A stretch of 64,000 nucleotides of DNA from Crateriforma spongiae (GCF_012290005.1 NZ_JAAXMS010000006.1:248001-312000); one strand, 5' to 3'. Counted from the first letter of the stretch, positions 15,801-24,627 are shown. Notes: generated from the letters alone by a model not told the origin. Numbers and translations are program-made.

Positions 15801-18800
15801 TCAGCTACAGCCCATGCTGTTGCCGCAGTTGTGGCACAGATAGCAGTTGCCGTTTCGCACGGTGATGCTGCCGCAGTTGTCACAACTGGGGGCATCGATT
15901 TGGAAGCGTGCGAATTGCTCCGTTTGGCCGGCGGCGTTGTTACCGTCGGACACGACATCCAGCGAACCATGGCCGTTGCCATTGCCATTGCTTTGGCCGT
16001 TGCCACTACCGTTGGACGGGCTGGCGGACTTGCCGTTTCCACCGGCCGATTTCTCGGTGGCCGGTGGGGTGGAGCTGACGCGACCTGAAAGACCAGGGAT
16101 GTCTTTCAGGTTTTGCTGCAGGGCGGCTCGTTCGGCCAACTGGACCGCGGCGGCGGCACCGTCGCGCAGTTCACGCATCACGGGGCTCTGGTTGACGGCG
16201 ACTTCCGGGCCGTTGCCCGCACTGCCGCCAGGGTTCACGCTGCCGGTGGGCACATTTTGGTTGCCTTCACCGCTCATGAAGGTCAGACCCAGCCAACGTG
16301 CGATGTAATCCACGACGCTCTTAGCGATCCGGATGTCCTTGTTGGACGTGTGACCCATCGGTTCAAAGCGTGTGTGGCTGAACTTGTTGACCAACACTTC
16401 CAGCGGGACGCCGTACTGCAGGGCGATCGACAGGGCGGTGCCGAAACTGTCCATGATGCCGCCGATGGTCGATCCTTCTTTCGCCATCGTGATGAAGATT
16501 TCACCGGGACGACCATCGGGATACAGACCCACACACAGATAACCTTCGTGACCGGCGATGCTGAACTTGTGCGTCAGGCTTTGGCGGGTGTCGTTCAGAC
16601 GTTCACGCCGCGGCTTGTAGACGACCTTTTCCACCGTCTTGGTGACGACCTTGGCTTCACCGGATGCTTCGGCCTTGCCGTCGTCGGACTTGGTGTTCAG
16701 CGGTTGCGATTGCTTGCTGCCGTCGCGATAGATGGCGATCGCTTTCAGGCCCAGTTCCCAACCCCAGAAATACGCGTCGGCGATGTCTTGCGGGGTCACA
16801 TCGTTGGGCATGTTGACCGTCTTGCTGATCGCACCGGACAGGAACGGCTGTGCGGCGGCCATCATCGTGACGTGGGCACGCCACGCGATGCTGCGGACGC
16901 CGTTGGCCGCTTTGAAGGCACAATCGAAAACGGGCAGGTGTTCGGCTTGCAGGTCCGGTGCACCTTCGATCGTGTCGTTTTCGTCGATGAACTTCAGGAT
17001 CGAATCGATTTGTTCGCTTTGATAGCCCAGCTTGTCCAAGCCGCGGCGGACCGTCTGGTTGACGATCTTCAACATGCCGCCGCCGGCCAGTTGCTTGTAC
17101 TTCACCAACGCGATATCCGGCTCGATGCCGGTCGTGTCACAGTCCATCATGAAGCTGATCGTGCCGGTGGGGGCCAACACGGTCGCTTGGGCATTGCGGA
17201 ATCCGTAACGTTCGCCGATTTCGCAAACGTCGTCCCACAATTTCGTGGCGGCTTCCTTCAATTCGCTGGGGCCGTCGTCGTTGATTTCGTCGCAGGCTTC
17301 ACGGTGCATCCGCATCACGTTCAGCATCGGCTTTTCGTTTTCCGCGTACGCTTCGAACGGGCCGACCACACCGGCCAGTTCGGCGCTGGTGCGGTTGGCT
17401 TCGCCGTGCAGGATGGAGGTCAGCGAACCGCACAGACCACGAGCCGCGTCGCTGTCGTATGGCAGGCCCGACGACATGATCACGCTGCCCAGATTGCTGT
17501 ATCCCAGACCCAACGGGCGGAAACGATGACTGTTGCGAGCAATCGGCTCGGTCGGATAGCTGGCGTGATCCACCAAGATTTCTTGGGCGATAAAGAACAG
17601 GCGTGCGGCGGCGCGGAAACGCTTGACGTCAAAGCTGCCGTCTTCGCCCAAGAACTTCATCAAGTTGATGCTGGCCAGGTTGCACGCCGTGTCGTCCAGG
17701 AACATGTATTCGCTGCACGGATTGGACGCGTTGATGTCGCCGCTGTTGGGGCACGTGTGCCACTTGTTGATCGTCGTGTCGTACTGAACGCCGGGATCGC
17801 CACAGTGCCACGCACATTCGGCCATCTTGTTCAGCAATTCTTTGGCATCGTACGACGGCGCGTCGACGGTCGGTTTGTCGGTGACCCAGCGGGTCTGCCA
17901 CTGGCCGCCCGCCCGGACGGTTTCCATGAAGTCGTCGGTGACACGCACCGACAGGTTGGCGTTTTGGAAACAAACGCTGCTGTAAGCTTCGCCGTTGAAG
18001 TTGCTTTCGTAGCCTTCGCGGATCAGGGCGTGAGCCTTCTGTTCTTCCTTCCATTTGCATTCGATGAATTCCAACACGTCCGGGTGCCAGACCTTCAGCG
18101 ATTGCATCTTGGCCGCGCGACGAGTCTTTCCGCCGCTTTTGATCACGCCGGCGATGGAGTCATAAACCCGCATGAAGGACAACGGGCCGGACGGGGTGCC
18201 ACCACCGGACAGCTTTTCGCGTTGGCTGCGGATTGTCGACAAGTCGGTGCCGGTACCGCTGCCGAACTTGAACAACATCGCCTCGCTGCACGCCAGACGC
18301 ATGATGTCTTCCATGTTGTCGTCGACGCTTTGGATGAAGCACGCCGAACCCTGCGGAAACTCGTAGGGGTTTTCCGGCTGGAGCGTTTCGTCGCTGGTCC
18401 GATCCCAGTGCCAGTTGCACTTGTCGCCCACCACGCCGTATTGCGGGTACAGGCCGACGTTGAACCACACGGGGCTGTTGAACGCACCATGTTGGTGCAG
18501 GCACAACCAGGTCAGGTCACGATAGAACCGATCGCCGTCTTCGGCGGAATCAAAGTAACCGTCTTCCAGCCCCCAGTCGGTGATCGTGCGGGTGACGCGG
18601 TGGATCAGTTGGCGGACCGACCGTTCACGTTCGGTACCGTTCTTGGGATCGCCATAGAAATACTTCGAAACCACGACGTTGGTGGCCAGTTGGCTCCACG
18701 ACGACGGGACTTCGCAGTCGGTCTGTTCGAACAGCGGTTTGCCGTTCTCGTCCTTGATCGCCGCACTGCGCAGTTCCCAGGTGGTGGTTTCGAAAGGCGT

Positions 18801-18971
18801 CGAATCGTTCTGGGGGCAGAAAACCGTGTCGATTTTCAGTCCCGAGCGATCTGTACGCAACGCATCGCTGAACCGTTGCCGGGCATAGGCGACACCATGT
18901 TCGGCATTGACCTTCTCCAGAGCCGGGTCGGAACTTTCCTTGCGATCGGATGCGGGCAGAACAGTAGCCAT
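15801..18971 (-). CDS. nrdJ: Class II (adenosylcobalamin-dependent) ribonucleoside-diphosphate reductase
   Basis: 1056 aa. Reduces ribonucleotides to deoxyribonucleotides. Family blocks are clear: SGGGTPSGPLSFMRVYDSIAG, KSGGKTRRAAKMQSL, NPCSEYMFLDDTACNLASINL and the substrate-site segment APTGTISFMMDCDTTGIEPD. The C-terminus has a Ser/Gly/Asn-rich linker and a zinc-ribbon-like tail (CDNCG, CHNCG, ending MGCS) found in many NrdJ proteins. Start ATG 18971 follows AGGAG at a slightly long spacing of 12 nt. No NrdAB or NrdD genes are nearby. Regulation is likely by NrdR: paired box-like sites and a promoter lie upstream at 19209-19294. A cobalamin riboswitch, common upstream of B12 enzymes, was looked for and not recognised. 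Confidence 0.95.
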   Translation of the reverse strand: MATVLPASDRKESSDPALEKVNAEHGVAYARQRFSDALRTDRSGLKIDTVFCPQNDSTPFETTTWELRSAAIKDENGKPLFEQTDCEVPSSWSQLATNVVVSKYFYGDPKNGTERERSVRQLIHRVTRTITDWGLEDGYFDSAEDGDRFYRDLTWLCLHQHGAFNSPVWFNVGLYPQYGVVGDKCNWHWDRTSDETLQPENPYEFPQGSACFIQSVDDNMEDIMRLACSEAMLFKFGSGTGTDLSTIRSQREKLSGGGTPSGPLSFMRVYDSIAGVIKSGGKTRRAAKMQSLKVWHPDVLEFIECKWKEEQKAHALIREGYESNFNGEAYSSVCFQNANLSVRVTDDFMETVRAGGQWQTRWVTDKPTVDAPSYDAKELLNKMAECAWHCGDPGVQYDTTINKWHTCPNSGDINASNPCSEYMFLDDTACNLASINLMKFLGEDGSFDVKRFRAAARLFFIAQEILVDHASYPTEPIARNSHRFRPLGLGYSNLGSVIMSSGLPYDSDAARGLCGSLTSILHGEANRTSAELAGVVGPFEAYAENEKPMLNVMRMHREACDEINDDGPSELKEAATKLWDDVCEIGERYGFRNAQATVLAPTGTISFMMDCDTTGIEPDIALVKYKQLAGGGMLKIVNQTVRRGLDKLGYQSEQIDSILKFIDENDTIEGAPDLQAEHLPVFDCAFKAANGVRSIAWRAHVTMMAAAQPFLSGAISKTVNMPNDVTPQDIADAYFWGWELGLKAIAIYRDGSKQSQPLNTKSDDGKAEASGEAKVVTKTVEKVVYKPRRERLNDTRQSLTHKFSIAGHEGYLCVGLYPDGRPGEIFITMAKEGSTIGGIMDSFGTALSIALQYGVPLEVLVNKFSHTRFEPMGHTSNKDIRIAKSVVDYIARWLGLTFMSGEGNQNVPTGSVNPGGSAGNGPEVAVNQSPVMRELRDGAAAAVQLAERAALQQNLKDIPGLSGRVSSTPPATEKSAGGNGKSASPSNGSGNGQSNGNGNGHGSLDVVSDGNNAAGQTEQFARFQIDAPSCDNCGSITVRNGNCYLCHNCGNSMGCS

Positions 18972-19208
18972 GACTTTTGAAGACTCCTAAAGGTCGTCCG
19001 TGAACGCCGGGGGTGTGAAGTTGGTACGCGGTCCTCGCGTCACACCCGATCGACGTCGCTGCGAAAATAGAAACAAGACTTGCCCAACACATCTGGTCGC
19101 CCCGACCACGAGTCGATGCACACTTTCGGCCCCTTAAGTCCATCGGAGGGATCGGAAAATTCCATCTTTCCCGCAGAGTGGTTGAAATCGGCCGAATCGG
19201 TAATGCCA

Positions 19209-19256
19209 GCACTACCGGTAGTGCATTCTAGGCTCGTGAAGCACTAGATGTGGGTC
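19209..19256 (-). promoter_or_regulatory. Tandem NrdR-box-like operator
   Basis: A perfect 16-bp palindrome GCACTACCGGTAGTGC (19209-19224) and a second site GCACTAGATGTGGGTC (19241-19256, good left half, weak right half) start 32 bp apart. NrdR boxes are paired 16-bp CAC-TA/TA-GTG palindromes spaced about three helical turns. They lie just downstream of a predicted nrdJ promoter, where a repressor would block transcription. Confidence 0.72.
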
Positions 19257-19266
19257 AACGCAGGGG

Positions 19267-19294
19267 ATGATAGGGATCCCGGCGCTGCTGTCAA
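19267..19294 (-). promoter_or_regulatory. Predicted sigma-70-type promoter of nrdJ
   Basis: On the minus strand a perfect -35 TTGACA (19294-19289) is followed after 16 bp by TATCAT (19272-19267), matching the -10 consensus at 5 of 6. Transcription would start near 19260, giving a leader of about 290 nt before ATG 18971. The leader contains small stems such as TGGTCG-ggg-CGACCA but no riboswitch class that I recognise. Confidence 0.65.
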
Positions 19295-19865
19295 CAAAAA
19301 TTTGCTACCGAACCTAAGTCGTTTAATAAAAGTACTTTACGTCAGTTTCGGCGAAACGGCCCGATTGTCGCCTTCGTCCCGCCGATGCGCGCAAAGCCAT
19401 GCCGCATGAAGGTTTACAGAAATTTGCTAGCAAATTCCGACAAGCCGTGGAAAACTTGTCAAGAAAAACAAAATTCTTCGGTCCAATCGACGCGGCCCGC
19501 AGGACCCTTTGGTTTTGACACCTGCCGATCGCCCCCAGTGTTCCATTTGAACAGGGACATCTGCATGGGGCTTGGAGGTCGAGCCATTTCGTTAGCAGAC
19601 ATCCGAGCGTAGCCACCGGGGCCGACCGGCATCGCGGGATGGAATTCGGTCGCGGGCGATGGGGCGACCCCCGCGGCCAAAGATTATCCCAGACTTCAAA
19701 CTTTCTTCGCCATCGGCCCGACGTGCGGCGATTGGTCAACTAGGATTTTGACGTGGATCGGCCGTTTCCGCTGTGGCTTGTTTGTCTGGCCCGAGGCTCC
19801 CGGTCCCGCCATCGTCGCGTTGAACGCAACCGTTTCTGAAACGTCCCCCTCGGATCGTCCCGTTG
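19295..19865. other. Intergenic region between divergent nrdJ and the pyroglutamyl peptidase gene
   Basis: 571 bp without a firm gene. A 73-codon minus-strand frame (19459-19680) contains the unusual peptide MPVGPGGYARMSANEMARPP followed by PMQMSLFKWNTGG. It has no clear ribosome-binding site and I cannot assign it. The rest shows AT-rich patches next to the nrdJ promoter and nothing else recognisable. Confidence 0.4.
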
Positions 19866-20450
19866 ATGCCCCGCGTCCTTTTGACCGCTTTCGAGCCGTA
19901 TGACCGCTGGAAAGACAATGCCAGCTGGCAGGCGTTGGTGGAATTGACCAACTGGTACGACGGTCCCGCGCAATTGGTCACCCGACGCTATCCGGTGGAT
20001 TTGTCGGAAATGAGCCACCGGTTGCGGGAAGACCTGCACCAGGGATTCGATTTGGCCATTCATTTGGGCCAGGCCCCCGGTTCGGCGGTCGTCCGGCTGG
20101 AATCGGTGGGATTGAACCTGCGTAGCGATGGCACGCCCTTGATCCCGAATGCCCCAGAGGCGTACCGGACGGCTTTGCCCCTGGACGCGGTCGCCGACGC
20201 GCTGAACGCCGCAGGAATCCCCGGGCGTGTGTCACACCACGCGGGAACGTTTCTGTGCAACGCCGCTCTTTATCTCAGCCAGCATTATGGCCAGTCCTTC
20301 GGGATGTCGACGCAAAGCGTCTTTGTGCACCTGCCGCTGACGCCGGCCCAAGTGGCCGCTGATTCGCAGGATTTCGCCAGCATGAGTTCGCAGTTGTCCG
20401 CCGCGGCGATCGCGATGACCATCGCTCGGTTGACCGAACGCGTCGCCTGA
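19866..20450 (+). CDS. pcp: Pyroglutamyl-peptidase I (C15 family)
   Basis: 194 aa from ATG 19866. Removes N-terminal pyroglutamate from peptides. It starts RVLLTAFEPYDRWKDNASW, like the TGFEPF.....NPS start of the family. HLGQAPGSAVVRLESVGLNL holds the catalytic glutamate, SHHAGTFLCNAALYLSQ the nucleophilic cysteine, and VFVHLPLTP the catalytic histidine. All three residues are present. The chain is slightly shorter than the usual 205-215 aa, mainly at the C-terminus. It is a single gene, probably cytoplasmic, with no operon partner: the next gene starts 190 bp downstream. Confidence 0.87.
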   Translation: MPRVLLTAFEPYDRWKDNASWQALVELTNWYDGPAQLVTRRYPVDLSEMSHRLREDLHQGFDLAIHLGQAPGSAVVRLESVGLNLRSDGTPLIPNAPEAYRTALPLDAVADALNAAGIPGRVSHHAGTFLCNAALYLSQHYGQSFGMSTQSVFVHLPLTPAQVAADSQDFASMSSQLSAAAIAMTIARLTERVA

Positions 20451-20639
20451 GGGGCGGCGGCGACCGATCCCCCGGGTGACCCGGCCAAGCCCGCAATGCA
20501 GATTTTTGACCGTCGGGGGTAAAGATATGACGGTCGTTCGGCCGATACCGGTTGTGACGAGCGTTTCGGACAGCAGTCCGAAGCGTGTTTCACACATTTC
20601 AGATTGACTGTCGAAGCCAATCCGCGAAGGCGAGAATCG

Positions 20640-20876
20640 ATGACCCGCATCACGAAAAAACAACGATTGACCGGCGGTGCCTTGCTGACCCTGATCATCG
20701 GTTCGACGTTGGCTGCGGCCACGGGGTGCCAGTCCAGCATCAACGGCCAAACGTTGCCCAGCGCGTACTACCTGCAAGACGACGTGCAATACTTCCCCGT
20801 CGGCCCGGAATTCAAGCTCTCGCGTGAAGCCGCGGCGTTGCAGGCCGCTCGCGCCGAAGAAAAGGCCAACCGCTGA
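20640..20876 (+). CDS. Small lipoprotein
   Basis: 78 aa from ATG 20640. A basic start (MTRITKKQR), a hydrophobic core (GGALLTLIIGSTLAA) and a lipobox-like ATGC give Cys at about residue 26, so it is predicted to be lipid-anchored after signal peptidase II cleavage. The mature part of about 50 residues contains SAYYLQDDVQYFPVGPEFKLS followed by an Ala/Glu-rich helix. No domain is recognised. A frame extends upstream to 20604, but that start would bury the signal. Function unknown. Confidence 0.68.
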   Translation: MTRITKKQRLTGGALLTLIIGSTLAAATGCQSSINGQTLPSAYYLQDDVQYFPVGPEFKLSREAAALQAARAEEKANR

Positions 20877-21018
20877 TCCAAAGCCGACCGCTTTTGCGGT
20901 TCGCTTTGTTTCCATGCCGGGGTCGCATCCTGTGGTGTTGATGTGATCCTGACGCGGGACGTGGACATTGCCTTTGCTCCGCGTCGCCAACCGGGCGGTG
21001 TGCCGATATCATGCGGCC

Positions 21019-21468
21019 ATGAACAAGCCACATCCCAACAAACACCGCTTCTTGCCGGCCACCGTTCTGGTCGCCCTGGCCTTCTTTCTAGCGCTAGCGC
21101 CGGGTTGTCGTGACGCCACGGTTACAGGCCCCGCGACGACCGATGATGTCGCCGTGCCGACCGGACCGGTGACCGTCGAAGTCATTTCGGATTATTCCAC
21201 CCAGACGGTCACCATCGATGATGTGGCCGAAGGCACGACGTTGGAAGACGTCATGCGACAGGTCGAATCGCTGGACGTCGGTGTCACCGGCAGCGGTGAA
21301 ATGGCATTCGTCGACAGCATGCTGGGCCAGTCCACCGGGACCGAAGGCGGCTGGACGTTCAAAGTCGACGGCGAATTTTCCAAGCTGGGCATCGGATCGG
21401 TCAAGCTGAGCCCGCCGACCACTGTGACGTGGGCCTACAGCGATTGGCCCGACGCGGCGTCGGAGTAA
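21019..21468 (+). CDS. Lipoprotein with a DUF4430 / transcobalamin-like C-terminal domain
   Basis: 149 aa from ATG 21019. Signal sequence LPATVLVALAFFLALAPGC has a lipobox-like APGC, so the mature protein is probably an envelope lipoprotein. The domain (about residues 50-145) shows VTVEVISDYSTQTVTIDDV, TTLEDVMRQVESL, a GGWTFKVDGEF segment and a closing TTVTWAYS. This is the pattern of DUF4430 / transcobalamin-like beta-grasp domains, some of which bind cobalamin or other ligands. Ligand and role here are not determinable. It is a separate transcription unit after the small lipoprotein. Confidence 0.72.
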   Translation: MNKPHPNKHRFLPATVLVALAFFLALAPGCRDATVTGPATTDDVAVPTGPVTVEVISDYSTQTVTIDDVAEGTTLEDVMRQVESLDVGVTGSGEMAFVDSMLGQSTGTEGGWTFKVDGEFSKLGIGSVKLSPPTTVTWAYSDWPDAASE

Positions 21469-21527
21469 GACGTCGACGCAGTGGCTTTGGAGTGAAACAT
21501 CGGCGGCCGGTCGATGTTCGGCGCGGA

Positions 21528-22106
21528 TTACGACGAAAGCGAAGCGGGCTGGCTGGCGATCTGACGCATCCAGTCTTGGACTTTGGTCAGCGTCGGAAAC
21601 TGTGACGCGATCCCCGCGATGCCGATGGCGGGAAAGATCAAGAACAGCAGATCGCCTTGTATCATCATCAGGATGCTGCCCATCACGCCGACGCCTTCGA
21701 AAATCGCGCTGGTCACGATCCGCGCCGCTTGGTCGCCGCCGGACAGATAACGCATCGGGCCTTCGATCGGATCGTCGCCGTCGGGTACGGTAAATCCACC
21801 GGACTGTTCGGCGCGAAAACGTTGCACGGCCGCTTTGCGGATGGTGGGCGGAAGGAAGAACGCGGCGGCCAGGCTGATGGCTGTGAACGCCGTTGCAATG
21901 CCCGGCAGGACCAAGTCCCCGGCACCGGCGGGTTCACGTTCCTCGGCCGCCATTTCCTGGGCCACCGCTTCTCTCTGGTCGGCCGACGACAGGGTCATGT
22001 AGGTCATCACCGCGGCGATCAGGATCAAGCCTTGGATCAGAGCGAACGTAATGATCTGGCCGATGCGGATCAGCGCGGAAAACGTCGGGGTGGGCTGGGC
22101 GTCCAT
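21528..22106 (-). CDS. Integral membrane protein of unknown function
   Basis: 192 aa. About four hydrophobic segments: residues 14-37 (IGQIITFALIQGLILIAAVMTYM), 65-87 (LPGIATAFTAISLAAAFFLPP), 135-148 (SAIFEGVGVMGSILMMI) and 151-167 (DLLFLIFPAIGIAGIAS). Between them are two soluble loops, one acidic (AVAQEMAAEEREPAG). I do not recognise a family. The gene is on the same strand as the GIY-YIG gene and 69 bp downstream of its stop, so the two may be cotranscribed. Confidence 0.7.
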   Translation of the reverse strand: MDAQPTPTFSALIRIGQIITFALIQGLILIAAVMTYMTLSSADQREAVAQEMAAEEREPAGAGDLVLPGIATAFTAISLAAAFFLPPTIRKAAVQRFRAEQSGGFTVPDGDDPIEGPMRYLSGGDQAARIVTSAIFEGVGVMGSILMMIQGDLLFLIFPAIGIAGIASQFPTLTKVQDWMRQIASQPASLSS

Positions 22107-22175
22107 GGTGGCGTCGGTCTTGTGGGGAAACGTGTTCGGTGATGCGGGTCTTGCGAGGCGTTCGTAAACGCGGTT

Positions 22176-23099
22176 TCAGGGTCGCACGTTGTACTTGGGG
22201 CTGCGGCTGCGGATCAATTCGCTTTCATACGCCCGTCGCATCGCCGATTTCGATGCCGGCGAATCGGCGGCAAAGACGTGCAGTTCAACCGAGACGTTTT
22301 CGGATCGAGGACTCTGCAACATCGCCGCCAGCGCCGCGTTGTGGCTGCCGTCAAAGTGTTGTTTCAAGCGTTCGGCCAGGTTCACTGCTTCGCCGATGTA
22401 AAGGTACCCGCTGGCGTCTTTGAACAAATAGACGCCCGGTCGCTTCGGGACGTCGGTTTGTTTCAGTTCGTCCAGCGAATACGTGGTGACTTTGCGTTGC
22501 CAGTCGGCGACCTGGAGTACCAATTCCGGACGCAGCCGACGCGTCTTGCGTAGCCGTAGCAGTGTCCGCCGCACGGCATAAGCGTCAACGTCGGGGGAAA
22601 GCTTGCGTGCTTCTTCGGTCAGCTCGCGATACGTGCGTGGGTCGGCCAACAATTGATCGGTCGTCATGCGGTGTCGGTCCATCACCGCACGTCCCGCCAT
22701 CTCGGCGATCACTTGCACGTCACTATCGATCGGTTGGGCACGCCGCGTCGCCGATGTCGTCAGCTTGCCGGCTTTGCGAAGCCCCAACAGCCGCAGGAAA
22801 AGTTGACGCCGTTGATCGTCGGACCATTTCGACGTGTCTTGAAGTCCAGTGCCTTGCGCGACCGCTTTCAGAAAATCGGCGCGCAAGTCGTCCCGCACCA
22901 GCAACTCATCACTGCTGAATCCTTGCGACGACCGCGCGAAGGCTTCGTCGATGACCGTATCCGGTGCAACCGCATCGTCGGCGGCTCGGGGGGCATCGGC
23001 GAAACATCGACTGGATATCGAAACGGCCAAGGCGAGGCCGACCAAGATCGTCACGGCAGGTGATGGGCGGGATCGTTGGGATGAGTGGCGGATCGGCAT
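22176..23099 (-). CDS. GIY-YIG nuclease-domain protein with an N-terminal signal peptide
   Basis: 307 aa from ATG 23099. This start gives a classic signal peptide: basic n-region, AVTILVGLALAVSISS core, then CFADA cleavage region. Residues about 35-205 are helical and unassigned. The C-terminal 85 residues carry the GIY-YIG fold: PGVYLFKDASGYLYIGEAVN, the arginine in NLAERLKQH, and a final AYESELIRSRSPKYNV holding the catalytic glutamate and asparagine. All motif residues look intact. GIY-YIG enzymes cut DNA in the cytoplasm, so an exported copy is unusual. An upstream start (frame open to 23270) would overlap the divergent dehydrogenase gene. Confidence 0.77.
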   Translation of the reverse strand: MPIRHSSQRSRPSPAVTILVGLALAVSISSRCFADAPRAADDAVAPDTVIDEAFARSSQGFSSDELLVRDDLRADFLKAVAQGTGLQDTSKWSDDQRRQLFLRLLGLRKAGKLTTSATRRAQPIDSDVQVIAEMAGRAVMDRHRMTTDQLLADPRTYRELTEEARKLSPDVDAYAVRRTLLRLRKTRRLRPELVLQVADWQRKVTTYSLDELKQTDVPKRPGVYLFKDASGYLYIGEAVNLAERLKQHFDGSHNAALAAMLQSPRSENVSVELHVFAADSPASKSAMRRAYESELIRSRSPKYNVRP

Positions 23100-23187
23100 C
23101 GATGCCTGGGCAAACGACGGTTGGGGGCTACGATTGTCGGTCGATATTGTTGGTGACATGCACCCGAGTTTACCCCAAGCCGATGTC

Positions 23188-24186
23188 ATGCGAATCGTGT
23201 TGTGTTTTCCGGTGACCGACAGCCAAGTGGCTCGGATCGCCGATACGGTCCCCGATGCGGAAGTGGTCAATGCCGGTCAATCGCGGATCGACGAACTGTT
23301 GCCCACCGCGGACATCTTCATCGGTCACGCCAAAGTCCCCGTGAATTGGGATCGCGTGCTGGACGCGGGGCGTCTGCGCTGGATCCAATCGTCGGCGGCG
23401 GGGCTGGACCACTGCTTGGTGCCCGGCGTGATCGAAGACGATTCGATCATCGTCAGCAGTGCGTCGGGGCTGTTCGCGCCCCAGGTCGCCGAACAGACGT
23501 TTGCATTACTGTTCGGTGTGATCCGACGGGCTCCGGTGTTCTTCAACGCTCGCAAAGTCCGCGACTTTTCACGCCAGCCGACCGATGACCTGCGTGGAAA
23601 GACGGTCGGCATTGTCGGGCTGGGCGGCAACGGTCGCGCGATCGCGGAAATGTTGTCGCCCTGGGATGTCCGTGTCGTCGCCACGGATTTCTATCCCGTT
23701 GATCGCCCGGATTCGGTGGAAACGTTGTGGCCGGCGGACCAGTTGAATGATTTGCTGGACATCAGCGATGTGGTGATCCTTGCGATTCCGCTGAACGAGA
23801 ACACCGACGGCCTGTTCGACGAAGCGGTGTTCAACCGAATGAAACGTGGCAGCTACTTAATCAACGTGGCCCGCGGTCGCGTGGTCCAGGAATCGGCTTT
23901 GGTGGCGACACTTCGCAGCGGGCGTTTGGCCGGCGCAGGGCTGGATGTCACGGAGGTCGAACCGTTGCCGGCGGACAGCCCGCTTTGGGATGATCCCAAA
24001 GTGATGATTTCGCCTCACATCGGCGCACAGTCGTTTCGTCGCGTCAGCGATACCGTCGATCTCGCGTGCATCAATTTGAAACGTTTTGTCGCCGGACAAC
24101 AGCCCTACAATGTGGTCGACAAGCGGTTGGGCTTTCCCCATCCGTCGGACGTCTATCGCCCGGGCACCGAGAACCCGAACGGATGA
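23188..24186 (+). CDS. D-2-hydroxyacid dehydrogenase family protein
   Basis: 332 aa from ATG 23188 (MRIVLCFPVTDSQVARI); ATG 23158 is an in-frame alternative. Oxidises or reduces D-2-hydroxy acids with NAD(P). The nucleotide fold shows TVGIVGLGGNGRAIAEML (GxGxxG). Catalytic arginine lies in NVARGRVVQESAL, then GLDVTEVEPLPADSPLW with the glutamate, and the histidine in MISPHIGAQS. Length is normal. The substrate cannot be read from sequence. It is divergent from the exported GIY-YIG gene with about 88 bp between starts, and is followed 9 nt later by a small ORF. Confidence 0.88.
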   Translation: MRIVLCFPVTDSQVARIADTVPDAEVVNAGQSRIDELLPTADIFIGHAKVPVNWDRVLDAGRLRWIQSSAAGLDHCLVPGVIEDDSIIVSSASGLFAPQVAEQTFALLFGVIRRAPVFFNARKVRDFSRQPTDDLRGKTVGIVGLGGNGRAIAEMLSPWDVRVVATDFYPVDRPDSVETLWPADQLNDLLDISDVVILAIPLNENTDGLFDEAVFNRMKRGSYLINVARGRVVQESALVATLRSGRLAGAGLDVTEVEPLPADSPLWDDPKVMISPHIGAQSFRRVSDTVDLACINLKRFVAGQQPYNVVDKRLGFPHPSDVYRPGTENPNG

Positions 24187-24195
24187 TGGGATTCA

Positions 24196-24399
24196 ATGAG
24201 CAGTAGTCCAAGACGTATCGCGCCGGCCGACGCGATCATCGAGAAAGGCCACGGGCACGCCAGTCCAATTTTGTTGCCCGCCAAACCGGAGCAGCGAAGT
24301 GATTTCGTGACCGAGTTCAACGAGACGTACGCTGCGTTGGGCTGGCGAATCGATTGGAACGAAGATGGGACGATCCGTTGGCCCGGAAAAAAACACTGA
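24196..24399 (+). CDS. Small hypothetical protein
   Basis: 67 aa starting 9 nt after the dehydrogenase stop, in the same direction, so probably cotranscribed. Sequence includes DFVTEFNETYAALGWRIDWN and an ending TIRWPGKKH. It is soluble, with no signal peptide and no motif that I recognise. Coding character looks fair, but evidence is limited to length and position. Confidence 0.5.
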   Translation: MSSSPRRIAPADAIIEKGHGHASPILLPAKPEQRSDFVTEFNETYAALGWRIDWNEDGTIRWPGKKH

Positions 24400-24424
24400 T
24401 CGCGTTCGTGGCTGCGCGTCTGTG

Positions 24425-24580
24425 TTTTTTCTCACGGAGACACGAAGGCACGGAGGAAGAGAGAGGGTGAGGAAGGCTAGGGATCGGATTCCGTGAAATC
24501 TTCGTCCCTTGGTGCCTTTGTGAGAGGTTATCGATTGCCGGTGTTGCTGTTTTTCTCACGGAGACACGAAGGCACGGACT
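24425..24580. repeat. Tandem hairpin-repeat array, left part
   Basis: One complete and one truncated copy of a 124-bp unit, with CTCACGGAGACACGAAGGCA starting at 24431 and 24555. Each full unit has an arm of that type and, about 70 bp later, an imperfect inverted arm (CTTGGTGCCTTTGTGAGAGG type), so it can fold into a hairpin. The second copy breaks off just before the GxxExxY gene. Confidence 0.85.
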
Positions 24581-24627
24581 GGAGGGGCAGTGGGGAATGG
24601 TGCAGGTAGAAATGTTGATGGATGACC

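Noticed and set aside
16113-18980. 955-codon plus-strand frame opposite nrdJ
   Set aside because: Composition mirrors the well-supported nrdJ on the other strand; the translation lacks family motifs and is Val/Asp/Arg/Gln biased, a typical GC-rich shadow.
18972-19260. Cobalamin riboswitch upstream of nrdJ
   Set aside because: No recognisable B12 box or conserved core could be matched in the leader.
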